A stretch of 64,000 nt of DNA from Cryobacterium sp. SO1 (GCF_004210215.2 NZ_CP067394.1:2108001-2172000), one strand, 5' to 3'. Positions 1 through 9,834 are shown, counted from the first letter of the stretch. Program-made: numbers and translations. Notes: generated from the letters alone by a model not told the origin.

Positions 1-45
1 CCGCGAGAGGCGGGTCTTGCTGCGGGTACGTGACTTGGTAGACAC
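1..45 (-). CDS. rpsD: 30S ribosomal protein S4, first 15 codons (runs off the window)
   Basis: The leftmost 45 bases read on the minus strand give a GTG start and the peptide MSTKSRTRSKTRLSR. This basic N-terminus matches the usual start of S4 in Microbacteriaceae, as recalled from the family. An AAAGGA ribosome binding site lies at 50-55, four bases from the start. S4 nucleates assembly of the small ribosomal subunit. Its place just downstream of rarA agrees with the usual order in this family. Only 15 residues are visible, so the identification rests on this signature and the context. Confidence 0.72.
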   Translation of the reverse strand, partial: MSTKSRTRSKTRLSR

Positions 46-238
46 AGTGTCCTTTCGGATGGAACTGGAAATTGGATACCAGGGCGGCCGGCGAGCCCGT
101 GCGGGCAGACCGGAACGTCATGGGAGATCAGAGGGGTGGTGCCACGGGCCGCCCGGCTACAGGGCGAATCCACTCCAACCGAGGTTTCGTACGCAGCCGC
201 ATGACGAAACCAGTTGTAGGCGAGGACAAGGCTAACAC

Positions 239-265
239 ACGCCGGGCCGCGCGGACCCGGCGTTT
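239..265 (-). terminator. Terminator-like hairpin after rarA
   Basis: A GC-rich inverted repeat (ACGCCGGG arm, short GCGC loop region, matching CCCGGCGT arm) lies 25 bases past the rarA stop and before rpsD. No strong U-tract follows on the minus strand, so termination may be weak. Confidence 0.45.
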
Positions 266-289
266 CAGGCGGGTCGGGGCTACTTCGCG

Positions 290-1626
290 CTACTCCCCGT
301 GCACGATCTTGCGCAGCTTGGCCAGCCGCGCCGACACGTCCCGCTCGTTGCCGTGCTCGGTGGGTCGGTAATAGCGGGTGGCCCGAAGCTCGGTGGGCAG
401 GTAGTCCTGGGCGAGAACGCCGAGGGCATCGTCGTGCGGGTACTTGTAGCCCTTGCCGTGACCCAGCCGTTTGGCCCCGGGTAGTGCGCGTCACGCAGGT
501 GCTTGGGTACCCGGCCGGTGTTGCCGTTCCGCACGTCGGCGATGGCGGCGTCGAGCGCCATGTAGGCGGCATTCGACTTGGGTGCGCAGGCCAGGTGCAC
601 CACGGCCTGGGCAAGCGGGATGCGGCCTTCAGGCATGCCGATGTACTGCACGGCGTCGGCGGCGGCGATCGCGATCACCAGGGACTGCGGGTCGGCCATG
701 CCGATGTCCTCAGAGGCGAGCACGATGATCCGCCGGCAGATGAAGCGGGGGTCTTCCCCGGCTTCGATCATCCGGGCCAGGTAGTGCAGGGAGGCGTCGA
801 CGTCGGATCCGCGCACCGACTTGATGAAGGCACTGATCACGTCGTAGTGCTCGTCGCCGTTGCGGTCGTAGCGCAGCAACGCCCGGTCGACCGCGAGCGA
901 AACGATCTCTGTGGTGATGACCGGCAACTCGCCTTCCGCCGTGTCGGTGGTGGCTGCGGAGACCGACGCTGCCTCGAGCGCCGTGAGCGCCCGCCGGGCG
1001 TCGCCGGACGCGAGCCGGATGATCGCCCCGCGGGCCTGGGGATCGAGCACGAACCTGTCGGCCAGTCCTCGCGGATCGGTGACGGCGCGGTCCACGACGA
1101 TGCCGAGGTCATCGTCGCTGAGGGTCTCAAGGGTGAGCAGCAGGGACCTGGACAAGAGCGGCGAGATAACGGAGAACGAGGGGTTCTCGGTCGTCGCGGC
1201 GACCAGGATGATGATCCCGTTCTCCACCCCGGGTAGCAGGGCGTCCTGTTGGGCCTTGCTGAACCGGTGGATCTCGTCGAGGAAGAGCACGGTGGACAGG
1301 CCGTAAAGGTCCCGGCTGGTGCGGGCCTCTTCCATCACCTGGCGCACGTCCCGCACCCCGGCGGACACGGCGGACAGTTCGACGAACCGACGCCCTGAAC
1401 TGTGCGCGATGGTTTGGGCCAGCGTGGTCTTGCCGGTGCCCGGCGGGCCCCAGAGGATGACCGACACCGATCCCTGCTCCCCCGACTTGTCGTTGGCGAG
1501 GCTGACCAGCGGCGACCCTGGGGTCAGCAGGTGACGCTGGCCGGCGACTTCGGCCAGGCTCTTGGGGCGCATGCGCACCGCGAGCGGCGTCGCACCCGTA
1601 CGGAGGCCTGGCTGGACGGTAGACAT
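290..1626 (-). CDS. rarA: Replication-associated recombination protein A, AAA+ ATPase, frameshifted near its 3' end
   Basis: RarA/MgsA is a RuvB-like AAA+ ATPase that acts at stalled replication forks. Walker A ([12 protein letters not shown]), Walker B (LFLDEIHRF) and the tetramerisation region are all present. The ATG at 1626 (MSTVQPG) was chosen because the family begins close to it; upstream codons to 1839 look like read-through. The frame stays canonical as far as LRDAHYPG and then becomes unrelated sequence ending at 280. Adding one G to the G4 run at 475-478 restores the expected tail ([13 protein letters not shown] through KLRKIVHGE) and a stop at 290-292. The coordinates given are those of the restored gene. 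Either a sequencing error or a real mutation would explain this. The cyclophilin gene is divergent. Confidence 0.85.
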
Positions 1627-1758
1627 GGTTCCAGCGTAGTTTGTGCCGCCGACGTCAATTTTCCCCGCTGCCCGCGCATGCGTAGAGTTCACAGTGACCT
1701 GGGCCGTGGTGCCCGACAAGCCCGATTTCCCGCCGCTGGCGGCACCTGGAGGATTCAC

Positions 1759-2544
1759 GTGGCACCGAGCAGCAAACAGGAACGCGAAGCGCGTGGTCGC
1801 GTTCGCGCCTATCAGGGCCGCAAGGCTGTGAACGAACACCAGGCCAAGCGCCGCACGCGCGACAACATCGTGGCCGGCAGCGTCCTCGTTGTGGTTCTCG
1901 CCGTGCTCGTCGGCGCCCAGCTGTTCTACTTCGGCGGCGGCCCCGGCACCCCTGAGCCCAGCGCGTCAGGAACACCGACACCCACCGCTACCCCGGCCGC
2001 CGGCGCGAACACCGGTGAGGTCCCCGACAGTGACCTGGCCGAAGACCGCACCTGGACCGGCACGCTCACCCTCAACGACATCCCCCTGGGCGTCGAACTG
2101 GACGGCGCGGCAGCTCCGCAGGCCGTCTCGTCGACCATCAGCCTGGTTCAGTCCGGCTTCTACGACGACCTGACCTGCCACCGCCTCACCAACGGCGGCT
2201 TCTCCGTGCTGCAGTGCGGCGATCCCAGCGGCGACGGCACCGGCGGACCGGGCTACAGCTTCGGACCCATCGAAAACGCTCCGGCGGACAACGTCTACCC
2301 GGCCGGCACCCTCGCGATGGCCAGGGCCGGCGGCGACGGCTACAGCACCGGGAGCCAGTTCTTCATCGTCTACGCCGACACCACCATCCCCGCCGACGAG
2401 GCCGGCGGCTACACGGTGATCGGCCAGGTCACCTCCGGGCTGGACCAGGTGGTCAGTCAGATCGCCGCCGCCGGTGTCGCGGACGGTTCAGCCGACGGGG
2501 CTCCCCTGGTCCCAGCGACCATCACGTCCTTCTCGGTGCAGTAG
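1759..2544 (+). CDS. Membrane-anchored cyclophilin-type peptidyl-prolyl isomerase
   Basis: This 261-residue protein has a basic, charged N-terminus, one transmembrane segment at about residues 37-57 ([19 protein letters not shown]), a Pro/Thr/Ala-rich linker, and a cyclophilin domain with the typical [20 protein letters not shown] and [10 protein letters not shown]...[11 protein letters not shown] motifs. It should catalyse proline cis-trans isomerisation on the outer face of the membrane. The GTG at 1759 is supported by GGAGGA at 1748-1753; the longer upstream ORF overlaps the divergent rarA and has no such support. The domain is shorter and more divergent than cytosolic PpiA, and catalytic strength cannot be judged from sequence. 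Confidence 0.88.
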   Translation: MAPSSKQEREARGRVRAYQGRKAVNEHQAKRRTRDNIVAGSVLVVVLAVLVGAQLFYFGGGPGTPEPSASGTPTPTATPAAGANTGEVPDSDLAEDRTWTGTLTLNDIPLGVELDGAAAPQAVSSTISLVQSGFYDDLTCHRLTNGGFSVLQCGDPSGDGTGGPGYSFGPIENAPADNVYPAGTLAMARAGGDGYSTGSQFFIVYADTTIPADEAGGYTVIGQVTSGLDQVVSQIAAAGVADGSADGAPLVPATITSFSVQ

Positions 2545-2729
2545 ACACACTCTCTGCAGCAAAAACACCGTTCGGGCATAACAGTTCGGTCGTTTCCGCT
2601 GAACGTTGGGCGGGCTTGCAATAGGCTTGATCCCGTATTGGCTTGTGTCAATACTGGCTCGTTCAGGGATTCAGCCGTTGGCAGTCATTCATGCCGCGGG
2701 GAATCAACCAAATCATTAAGGTGAGGCTC

Positions 2730-3962
2730 TTGACTACGACAGATCAGCAACCATGGGGTCGCGTAGACGAAACCGGCACGGTTTACGTGCGCGAAACAGA
2801 CGGCGAACGTGCCGTCGGGCAGTATCCCGACGCGACTCCTGAGGAAGCACTCGCTTACTTCGAGCGCAAGTACGTTGAGCTGAACGGACAGGTCACCCTG
2901 CTCGAACAGCGCGCTAAGGGAGGCGCTCCCGCCGCGGACATCGCCAAGTCGGTCGCCAACCTGTCGAAGTCCGTCGCCACGGCCAACGCCGTCGGCAACC
3001 TCGCAGCCCTCGCAGAGCGCCTCGGCGCCCTGGGCGGCACGGTCACTGAGCTCACCGAGCAGCAGGGTGTCGAGGCCAAGGCCGCCGGCGCCGCGGCCCT
3101 CGCCGAGCGTGCCGCTATCGTCGAAGAGGCCGAGCGCCTCGCGGCCGAGGACCCGGCCAAGACACAGTGGAAGCAGACCAGCGCAGCGCTTGACTCCCTC
3201 TTCGCGAAGTGGCAGGCCCACCAGCACGACGCACCGCGGATTCCCAAGGGTGAGGCGAACGAGCTCTGGAAGCGATTCCGGGCAGCCCGCACCATCATCG
3301 AACAGAACCGCAAGGCGTTCTTCGCCGAACTCGACAGCGCCCACAAGGATGTGCGCAACCGCAAGCAGCAGCTCATCGAAAAGGCGGAAGCCCTCGCACC
3401 CCAGGGCGCAGACGGCATCCCCGCCTACCGCAACCTGCTCGAGGACTGGAAGGCCGCCGGCCGTTCGGGCAAGAAGCAGGACGACGCCATGTGGGCGAAG
3501 TTCAAGGCAGCGGGCGACGTGCTCTACTCGGTGAAGAGCGAGGTCGATGCCGCCGACAACGAGGAGTTCTCCGCGAACCTCGTCGTCAAACTCGAACTCC
3601 TCACCGAGGCGGAGACCCTCCTCACCGAGACCGACCGGGTCAAGGCCCGCGAACTTCTCAGCTCCATCCAGCGCCGCTGGGATGCCGCAGGCAAGGTGCC
3701 CCGCGACCAGGTCAAGCCGGTCGAGGAGCGCATGCGCAAGGTCGAAGCCGCCGTGCGGAAGCTCGACGACGACCACTGGAAGCGCAACAACCCGGAGACC
3801 AAGGCTCGCGCCGAGGGCCTGGCCGGCCAGCTGCACGACGCGATCGCCAAGCTGGAGGCCGAGTTGGCCGCCGCAGCGGAGACCAAGGACGCCCACAAGA
3901 TCAAGGACGCCACCGAGGCGCTCGAGACCCGCAAGGCGTGGCTGAAGGCCATCGGCCAGTAA
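2730..3962 (+). CDS. DUF349 domain-containing protein
   Basis: A 410-residue protein, highly helical and charged, carrying successive DUF349 repeats. These are visible as recurring W-K...R...W/F-x-F/R-x-A patterns such as QTSAALDSLFAKWQ, ELWKRFRAART and DDAMWAKFKAAGD. The TTG at 2730 is preferred because AAGGTGAGG (2718-2726) precedes it; the ORF opens further upstream at 2643 without a comparable site. The family is conserved next to rel and cyclophilin genes in actinobacteria and has no settled biochemical role. A strong terminator follows at 3993. Confidence 0.85.
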   Translation: MTTTDQQPWGRVDETGTVYVRETDGERAVGQYPDATPEEALAYFERKYVELNGQVTLLEQRAKGGAPAADIAKSVANLSKSVATANAVGNLAALAERLGALGGTVTELTEQQGVEAKAAGAAALAERAAIVEEAERLAAEDPAKTQWKQTSAALDSLFAKWQAHQHDAPRIPKGEANELWKRFRAARTIIEQNRKAFFAELDSAHKDVRNRKQQLIEKAEALAPQGADGIPAYRNLLEDWKAAGRSGKKQDDAMWAKFKAAGDVLYSVKSEVDAADNEEFSANLVVKLELLTEAETLLTETDRVKARELLSSIQRRWDAAGKVPRDQVKPVEERMRKVEAAVRKLDDDHWKRNNPETKARAEGLAGQLHDAIAKLEAELAAAAETKDAHKIKDATEALETRKAWLKAIGQ

Positions 3963-3992
3963 GCCACACACGCGCCTGTTTGCACAGCAGCA

Positions 3993-4032
3993 ACGGGACC
4001 GGGAATCTGTGCACAGATTCCCGGTCCCGTTT
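3993..4032 (+). terminator. Rho-independent terminator after the DUF349 gene
   Basis: A long inverted repeat (arm AACGGGACCGG...AATCTG, mirrored by CAGATT CCGGTCCCGTT, one bulged G) is followed by TTTGTTGG. It ends transcription about 30 bases after the DUF349 stop and isolates the next gene. Confidence 0.85.
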
Positions 4033-4065
4033 GTTGGTGAGTCCGGACCTCTGCAGGCTGGATCC

Positions 4066-4692
4066 ATGACTCCCCTCGTCCCCGCCGTGCTCACCCCCGC
4101 CGACCTGCCGCTGGCCGAGCTAAACTGCGCCCGCCTCGACGGCGAGCTGTTCGCCGTGGCCGGGGCCTGGTGCCCCGTTGACGCCCATGACGGGCCGGAG
4201 ATGCGCGCGCTGGCACTCGCGTCGCTCGCGCCGGGGCATGCCGCCGCCGAGCGGATGACCGCGGCCTGGATCTACGGCCTCGCCGATGAGCCGGAGCGCC
4301 ATCAGTTCTGTGTGGACGTGACCGCGCGTACACGCAAGCCCGGCGGTACCAGCACCCTGCTCCGCGAGGTGCGCATCGGCCCGGACGACACCAGGGTCTT
4401 GGGGCAGCAGCTCGTCACGACTCCCCTGCGCACCGCCATCGACCTCGCCCGCTGGGGCAGGTCGGACGGCGTCCCGCCGGACACGGCGCTGCTGGCGGCC
4501 CTGCTGTCCTACGACGGATGGGACGCTGCCAGGGCCCACGCCGATGAACGAGCCGTTCGGCACGGCATCTCGTTCAGCCGGCTGGCGACCGCCCGGCTAC
4601 TGGACGCACGCAGGCTACTGGGAGCACGCCGGCTGCCGGAGGCACGTCGGCTCGGCGCACTCGATGTGCCGCCGGCCCTCAACCGTCGCTGA
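4066..4692 (+). CDS. AbiEi-antitoxin-like hypothetical protein with a repetitive tail
   Basis: A 208-residue protein. Its middle part carries VTTPLRTAIDLARW, close to the TxPxRTxxDLAR motif of the C-terminal domain in AbiEi-type antitoxins and related actinobacterial regulators. No N-terminal helix-turn-helix is obvious. The ATG at 4066 (MTPLVPAV) is chosen because the upstream part of the ORF lies inside the terminator hairpin. The C-terminus contains an 18-bp tandem repeat encoding ARRLLG, ARRLPE and ARRLGA. No partner toxin gene is adjacent. The gene sits alone between a terminator and the convergent rel gene, overlapping the end of rel by 14 bp. That it is coding is likely; its function is a guess from one motif. 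Confidence 0.6.
   Translation: MTPLVPAVLTPADLPLAELNCARLDGELFAVAGAWCPVDAHDGPEMRALALASLAPGHAAAERMTAAWIYGLADEPERHQFCVDVTARTRKPGGTSTLLREVRIGPDDTRVLGQQLVTTPLRTAIDLARWGRSDGVPPDTALLAALLSYDGWDAARAHADERAVRHGISFSRLATARLLDARRLLGARRLPEARRLGALDVPPALNRR
4606..4659 (+). repeat. 18-bp tandem repeat, three copies, in the 3' end of the AbiEi-like gene
   Basis: Units begin at 4606, 4624 and 4642, each starting GCACG followed by a GGCT core. They encode hexapeptides of the form ARRLxx. The divergent copies suggest an old slippage expansion. Confidence 0.6.
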
Positions 4693-6931
4693 CCCGGTAG
4701 ACGTCGTAGACGGCGTCGATGCGTCGCACGGCGTTCAACACCCGGTCAAGGTGGGTGGTGTCACCCATCTCGAACACGAACCGGCTGATGGCCAACCGGT
4801 CGCTGGAGGTGTGGACCGTCGCCGAGAGAATGTTGACGTGGTGCTCGGACAGCACCCGGGTGACATCAGAGAGTAAACCGGAGCGGTCCAGCGCCTCGAT
4901 CTGAATCTGCACGAGGAACAGGCTCTTCGACGTCGGCGCCCAGTCGACGTCGATCATCCGCTCGGGTTCCTTCAGCAGCTCCTGCACGTTATGGCAGTCG
5001 AACTGGTGCACTGACACACCGGAGCCGCGGGTGATGAAGCCCACGATCTTGTCGCCGGGAACCGGGGTGCAGCAACGCGCGAGTTTGACCAGGATATCCG
5101 GGGCGCCGCGCACCAGGATGCCGGAGTCGTTGTTCCGCAGGGTCTGTGTGCGCCCGTTGGGAGCGAACGGTAGATCCGTGGCGTCGCTCTCCTCCACGCT
5201 CTGCAGCGTGGCGACGACCTTCTCCAGCACCGACTGCGTCGACACGTGGCCTTCGCCGACGGCGGCGTAGAGCGCGGAGACGTCTTCATAACGCATGACG
5301 GCGGCGACCTCGGCGAACGAATCCTGGTTCATCAGCTTCTGCAGCGGCAGGTTCTGCTTGCGCATTGCCCTGGCGATGGCTTCGCGGCCCTGTTCGATGG
5401 CCTCGTCACGGCGTTCCTTGGTGAACCACTGGCGAATCTTGTTGCGCGCCCGCGGGCTCTTGACGAAGTTCAACCAGTCCTGGCTCGGGCCGGAGTCTGG
5501 GTTCTTGGAGGTGAACACCTCGACGACATCACCGGTGCTGAGCGAGCTCTCCAGGGGAACGAGCCGCCCGTTCACCTTTGCGCCCATGGTGCGGTGGCCG
5601 ACTTCGGTGTGCACCGCGTAGGCGAAGTCCACCGGGGTGGCGTCTGCGGGCAGGCCGATCACGCGCCCCTTCGGCGTGAAGACGTAGACCTCCTTGGCGC
5701 CGATTTCGTAGCGCAGGGAGTCGAGGAATTCGTTGGGGTCGGCCGTCTCCGCTTGCCAGTCGGAGATGTGGGCGAGCCAGGCCATGTCGGTATCGCTCTG
5801 CGGGCCGGGTCCCGAACTCTTCCCGTTGACCTGCTCCTTGTACTTCCAGTGCGAGGCAACGCCGTATTCGGCGCGTTCGTGCATCTCCTGGGTGCGAATC
5901 TGAATCTCAACGGGTCGGCCGCTCGGGCCGAGAACGGTGGTGTGCAGGGACTGGTACAGGTTGAACTTCGGGGTGGCGATGTAGTCCTTGAACCGGCCGG
6001 GCAGCGGCGTCCAGCGGGCGTGGATGGCGCCGAGCACGGCGTAACAGTCGCGCACCGAGTTGACCAGGACGCGGATACCGACGAGGTCGTAGATCTCGTC
6101 GAATTCCCGGCCGCGCACGACCATCTTCTGGTAGATCGAGTAGTACTGCTTGGGCCGGCCGGCAACCTTGCCGCGAATGCGCGCGGCCTTGAGGTCATCG
6201 TTGATCGCGTCGATGACGTACTGCACGAACTCTTCACGCTGTGGGGTGCGTTGCTTGACGAGGCTCTCGATCTCGGCATAAAGCTTCGGGTAGAGCACGC
6301 CGAAGGAAAGGTCTTCCAGCTCCCACTTGATGGTTTGGATGCCGAGCCGGTGGGCCAGGGGCGCGTAGATTTCGAGGGTCTCGGTTGCTTTGCGGGTCGC
6401 TGACTCGGCCGGCACGAATCCCCAGGTGCGCGCGTTGTGCAGGCGGTCGGCGAGCTTGATGATGAGGACTCTGATGTCCTTGGACATCGCGACGATCATC
6501 TTTCGGACCGTCTCGGCCTGGGTGCTGTCGCCGTACTTCACCTTGTCGAGCTTGGTGACGCCGTCGACGAGCATGGTGATCTCGTCGCCGAAATCCGCCC
6601 GCAACTGGTCCAGGGTGTAGTCGGTGTCCTCGACAGTGTCGTGCAGCAGTGCCGCCGCCACGGTCTTGGGGCCGATGCCGAGGTCGGCGAGGATCTGGGC
6701 GACGGCGACCGGATGCGTGATGTACGGCTCACCGCTGCGACGCTTCTGCCCCTCGTGGGCACGTTCGGCGGCCGCGTATGCCCGCTCGATGATGGACAGG
6801 TCCACCTTGGGGTGGTGAGTGCGCACGGTCTTCAACAGCGTGTCGACCGCACCGACAGGCTGTGCCCTGGAGAAGATGCGGGGTACCAGGCGGCGCAGTG
6901 ACGCGGAGGATGGCGTGGTGGTCTCTGTCAT
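4679..6931 (-). CDS. relA: Bifunctional (p)ppGpp synthetase/hydrolase (Rel/SpoT family)
   Basis: A 750-residue cytosolic enzyme that makes and degrades the stringent-response alarmone (p)ppGpp. An HD hydrolase domain at about residues 45-200 has HPVAVAQIL and LLHDTVEDT. The synthetase domain (about 240-360) has GRPKQYYSIYQKM and RFKDYIATPKFNLYQSLHT. A TGS domain (VYVFTPKGRVIGLP) and a C-terminal ACT domain (VQIQIEALDRSGLLSDVTRVL) follow. Length and domain order match single bifunctional actinobacterial Rel enzymes. The ATG at 6931 (MTETTTPSS) is the only sensible start. It lies downstream of secDF on the same strand with a gap of about 96 bp, and converges on the AbiEi-like gene. Confidence 0.97.
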   Translation of the reverse strand: MTETTTPSSASLRRLVPRIFSRAQPVGAVDTLLKTVRTHHPKVDLSIIERAYAAAERAHEGQKRRSGEPYITHPVAVAQILADLGIGPKTVAAALLHDTVEDTDYTLDQLRADFGDEITMLVDGVTKLDKVKYGDSTQAETVRKMIVAMSKDIRVLIIKLADRLHNARTWGFVPAESATRKATETLEIYAPLAHRLGIQTIKWELEDLSFGVLYPKLYAEIESLVKQRTPQREEFVQYVIDAINDDLKAARIRGKVAGRPKQYYSIYQKMVVRGREFDEIYDLVGIRVLVNSVRDCYAVLGAIHARWTPLPGRFKDYIATPKFNLYQSLHTTVLGPSGRPVEIQIRTQEMHERAEYGVASHWKYKEQVNGKSSGPGPQSDTDMAWLAHISDWQAETADPNEFLDSLRYEIGAKEVYVFTPKGRVIGLPADATPVDFAYAVHTEVGHRTMGAKVNGRLVPLESSLSTGDVVEVFTSKNPDSGPSQDWLNFVKSPRARNKIRQWFTKERRDEAIEQGREAIARAMRKQNLPLQKLMNQDSFAEVAAVMRYEDVSALYAAVGEGHVSTQSVLEKVVATLQSVEESDATDLPFAPNGRTQTLRNNDSGILVRGAPDILVKLARCCTPVPGDKIVGFITRGSGVSVHQFDCHNVQELLKEPERMIDVDWAPTSKSLFLVQIQIEALDRSGLLSDVTRVLSEHHVNILSATVHTSSDRLAISRFVFEMGDTTHLDRVLNAVRRIDAVYDVYRVSDG

Positions 6932-7027
6932 CTCGTTACCTCACTCCCTGGCGCCAATTATCCCTGTACTAGTGGATAAACGGTAAACGAAAGGATGAGC
7001 TCGCGTATTCCCGGCGGGCAGCCGGAC

Positions 7028-8062
7028 TCACGCGGGAACGTCCGCGTGGGTCGCCTCGGCCCCGGCGGCCGGTGCGGTTCCGGAGGCCTTGGCCTTCAGC
7101 GCCACAGCCTTCTTGTCGCGCTTGCGAATCTCCGGTTCGTTCTCCCGCAGCTGAGCGTACAGGGGAGCGGCGATGAAGATCGTGGAGTAGGTGCCCACCA
7201 GCATGCCGATGAGCAGCGCCAGGGAGATGTCCTGCAGGGTTCCGGCACCGAGCACGAACGCGCCGATGACCAGGATCGATGCAACCGGGAGCACGGCGAC
7301 GATCGACGTGTTGATCGAGCGCACCAGGGTCTGGTTGACCGCGAGGTTGACCGAGTCAGCGAATGTGCGCCGGGAATCCGGTCCGTCCTCTGCGGTGTTC
7401 TCACGAATCTTGTCGAACACCACAACGGTGTCATAGAGCGAGTAGCCGAGGATCGTGAGGAACCCGATCACGGCCGCCGGGGTGATCTCGAAGCCGGTGA
7501 GTCCGTAGAAACCCGCGGTGATGACAAGGTCGTGCAACAGCGCGACCATGGCGGCGGCGGCCATCTTCCAGGTGCGGAAGTACAGGGCCATCACGGTGCC
7601 GGCGAGCACCAGGAAGGTGAGCAGGGCGCGGATGGCGGACCCGGTGATGTCCTGGCCCCAGGACGGGCCGATGAACGAGGACGTCACCTGGGCGGCGTCG
7701 ACGCTGTACGCGGAGGCCAGAGCGGCCCGCACTTCCCGGCTCTCGGTGTCGCTGAGCTGATCGGTCTGCACCCGGATGCTGTCGCTACCGACGACGGAAA
7801 CCTTCGGCACTGCCTCGGGAACGACTCCGGTGACGGCTGTGGCCGCGGCGTCCTGGTCATCGGTGGAAATCTCGGAGAGCACGAATTCGGAGCCGCCGGT
7901 GAACTCGATGCCGAAAGTGAAGCCGCCGCGCAGGACGGGGCCGAGGATCGCGATCAGGATCATGACGGCCGCGACCGAGTACCAGACTTTGCGGCGTCCG
8001 ACGATGTTGTAGGACAACTTGCCGGTGTGCAGATCGTTACCGAACTGGTTGAAACTAGCCAT
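7028..8062 (-). CDS. secF: Protein translocase subunit SecF
   Basis: A 344-residue RND-like inner-membrane protein that works with SecD and the SecYEG channel, using the proton-motive force to help release exported proteins. It has an N-terminal transmembrane helix, the GIEFTGGSEFVL motif, an extracytoplasmic domain, and five C-terminal helices including the conserved LTILGYSLYDTVVVFDKIREN segment. Its ATG overlaps the secD stop (TAATG at 8060-8064), a translational-coupling arrangement. An Ala/Lys-rich cytoplasmic tail ends the protein. Confidence 0.96.
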   Translation of the reverse strand: MASFNQFGNDLHTGKLSYNIVGRRKVWYSVAAVMILIAILGPVLRGGFTFGIEFTGGSEFVLSEISTDDQDAAATAVTGVVPEAVPKVSVVGSDSIRVQTDQLSDTESREVRAALASAYSVDAAQVTSSFIGPSWGQDITGSAIRALLTFLVLAGTVMALYFRTWKMAAAAMVALLHDLVITAGFYGLTGFEITPAAVIGFLTILGYSLYDTVVVFDKIRENTAEDGPDSRRTFADSVNLAVNQTLVRSINTSIVAVLPVASILVIGAFVLGAGTLQDISLALLIGMLVGTYSTIFIAAPLYAQLRENEPEIRKRDKKAVALKAKASGTAPAAGAEATHADVPA

Positions 8063-9834
8063 TAGGAATCCTTCCCGTCGGTCGACTTGGTGGAGCCGGT
8101 CCCGACGAGCTCAGCCGCCTTGCGTTCGGCGATGGTCTGACGCTTCGCGGCCTCCTTGCTGGCGGAGGTGGCCTTGCCTGATGCCACCTCTGCGGAGGGC
8201 CGGAACTGGGCACGGCCGCGATAGACCGCGCCGAGGGCCCGCGGGTCAAGCCCGCTGAGCTTGTGCCCGTCACCGAAGAACTTGGTGCGGGCGAGTAGCT
8301 GCAGCACCGGGTGGGTGAACAACGCCACGACCAGAAGGTCGACCAGGGTGGTCAGTCCCAGGGTCAGGGCGAAACCACGCACGTTGCCGACGGCCAGGAT
8401 GAACAAGACGGCCGCGGCGAGAAAGTTGACCGTGTCGGAGGCGATGATGGTGCGGATGGCGCGGCGCCATCCGGACTCAACCGACGACACCAGTCCCCTG
8501 CCGTCACGCAGCTCGTCGCGCACCCGCTCGAAGTACACGATGAAGGAGTCAGCGGTGATGCCGATGGCCACGATCAAACCGGCCACGCCGGCCAACGAGA
8601 GCCGGTAGCCCTCCCGCCAGGACAGCAAGGTGATCAGGAAGTAGGTGATCACACCCGCGACGGCAAGCGAGGCCACCGTCACCAGCCCGAGGAGCCGGTA
8701 CTGCGCCAAGGAGTACAGCACGACGAGGATCAGGCCGATCAGGCCCGCGATCAGGCCGCTCTGCAGCTGCGTGGACCCGAGGGTCGCGGAGATGGTGTCC
8801 TGGCTCTGCACGGTGAAGCTGATCGGCAGGGCGCCGAACTTGAGCTGATCGGCGAGGGCCTTGGAGGTGTCCTGGTCGAACGAACCGGTGATCTGCGGCT
8901 TGCCGTCGGTGATGACCGCATTGGTGCGCGGGGCGGAGATGACGCTGCCGTCGAGGACGATGGCGAACTGGTTCTGTGCGCCCGTCAGGCCGCTCAGTCG
9001 AGTAGTGACAGCCGCGAAGTCCTTGGTACCGGTGCCGTCGAAGACGATGTTCACCGCCCAGTCGCCTGTGGTCGCGCCGCTCTGGGTGGTGACCTGACCG
9101 TTGGTGGCGTCGGAGATGTTCTCGCCGCTGACCTCGACCGGTCCGAGGATGTACTTGACCGTTCCGTCCGTCTCGCAGGTGATCAACGGTTGGTCGGCGG
9201 GCGCCACGTTGCTGGTGTCGATGTCGCTGCACTGGAACGTCTCGAACTGGGCCTGTAGGGCGGGTGTGATGTTGTTCAGGTCGCTCGCGTCGGTCGGGGC
9301 GACGGCCGGCGTTTCCGCAGCCGGGTCTGCCGCGGCATCCGTTGCGGTCGCGTCGCCGGCCGGCGCGTCGCCGGCCGGAGCCGTGGCACCGTCGGTGGGA
9401 GTCTCCGTAGAACCGTCGGCCCCGACACTGGCGTCGGTGGGCGCTGAGGCAACGAGGACCGGACGGAATTCGAGCTTGGCCGACGATTCGATCCGGTTCA
9501 GGGTGGCGTCGTCCGGCGTGCCGGGGATGGAGACGACGATGTTCTGTCCACCCTGGGTGTTGATCTCAGACTCGGACACGCCGGCGGAGTCGATGCGCTG
9601 GCGAATGATCGACACGGCCTGGTTCAGCTGCTCCGAGGAGACGGTCTGGCCGGACTCGAGCTTGGGCGCCAGGATGATCTGGGTACCGCCCTCGAGGTCG
9701 AGGGCGAGCTTCGGTGTCCACGAACCTCCGCCAGTCAGCACCCCCGCCCCGTTGAGAGCGATCAGACCGACGATGATCACGCCAAGCCAGGTCAGGGAGC
9801 GCCAGGCCTTCTTGGTCGGAGACGACTTAGCCAC
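8062..9834 (-). CDS. secD: Protein translocase subunit SecD
   Basis: A 590-residue partner of SecF. An N-terminal transmembrane helix (TWLGVIIVGLIALNG) is followed by the P1 periplasmic-type domain with LDLEGGTQIILAP, SIPGTPDD and GSFDQDTSKALADQLKFGALP, then six C-terminal helices with GLIVAIGITADSFIVYFERVRDE. A low-complexity Ala/Thr/Asp/Pro-rich insert of roughly 45 residues (about 130-175) interrupts the extracytoplasmic region, a feature common in actinobacterial SecD. The yajC-secD-secF order is the classical auxiliary translocase operon. Confidence 0.96.
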   Translation of the reverse strand: MAKSSPTKKAWRSLTWLGVIIVGLIALNGAGVLTGGGSWTPKLALDLEGGTQIILAPKLESGQTVSSEQLNQAVSIIRQRIDSAGVSESEINTQGGQNIVVSIPGTPDDATLNRIESSAKLEFRPVLVASAPTDASVGADGSTETPTDGATAPAGDAPAGDATATDAAADPAAETPAVAPTDASDLNNITPALQAQFETFQCSDIDTSNVAPADQPLITCETDGTVKYILGPVEVSGENISDATNGQVTTQSGATTGDWAVNIVFDGTGTKDFAAVTTRLSGLTGAQNQFAIVLDGSVISAPRTNAVITDGKPQITGSFDQDTSKALADQLKFGALPISFTVQSQDTISATLGSTQLQSGLIAGLIGLILVVLYSLAQYRLLGLVTVASLAVAGVITYFLITLLSWREGYRLSLAGVAGLIVAIGITADSFIVYFERVRDELRDGRGLVSSVESGWRRAIRTIIASDTVNFLAAAVLFILAVGNVRGFALTLGLTTLVDLLVVALFTHPVLQLLARTKFFGDGHKLSGLDPRALGAVYRGRAQFRPSAEVASGKATSASKEAAKRQTIAERKAAELVGTGSTKSTDGKDS

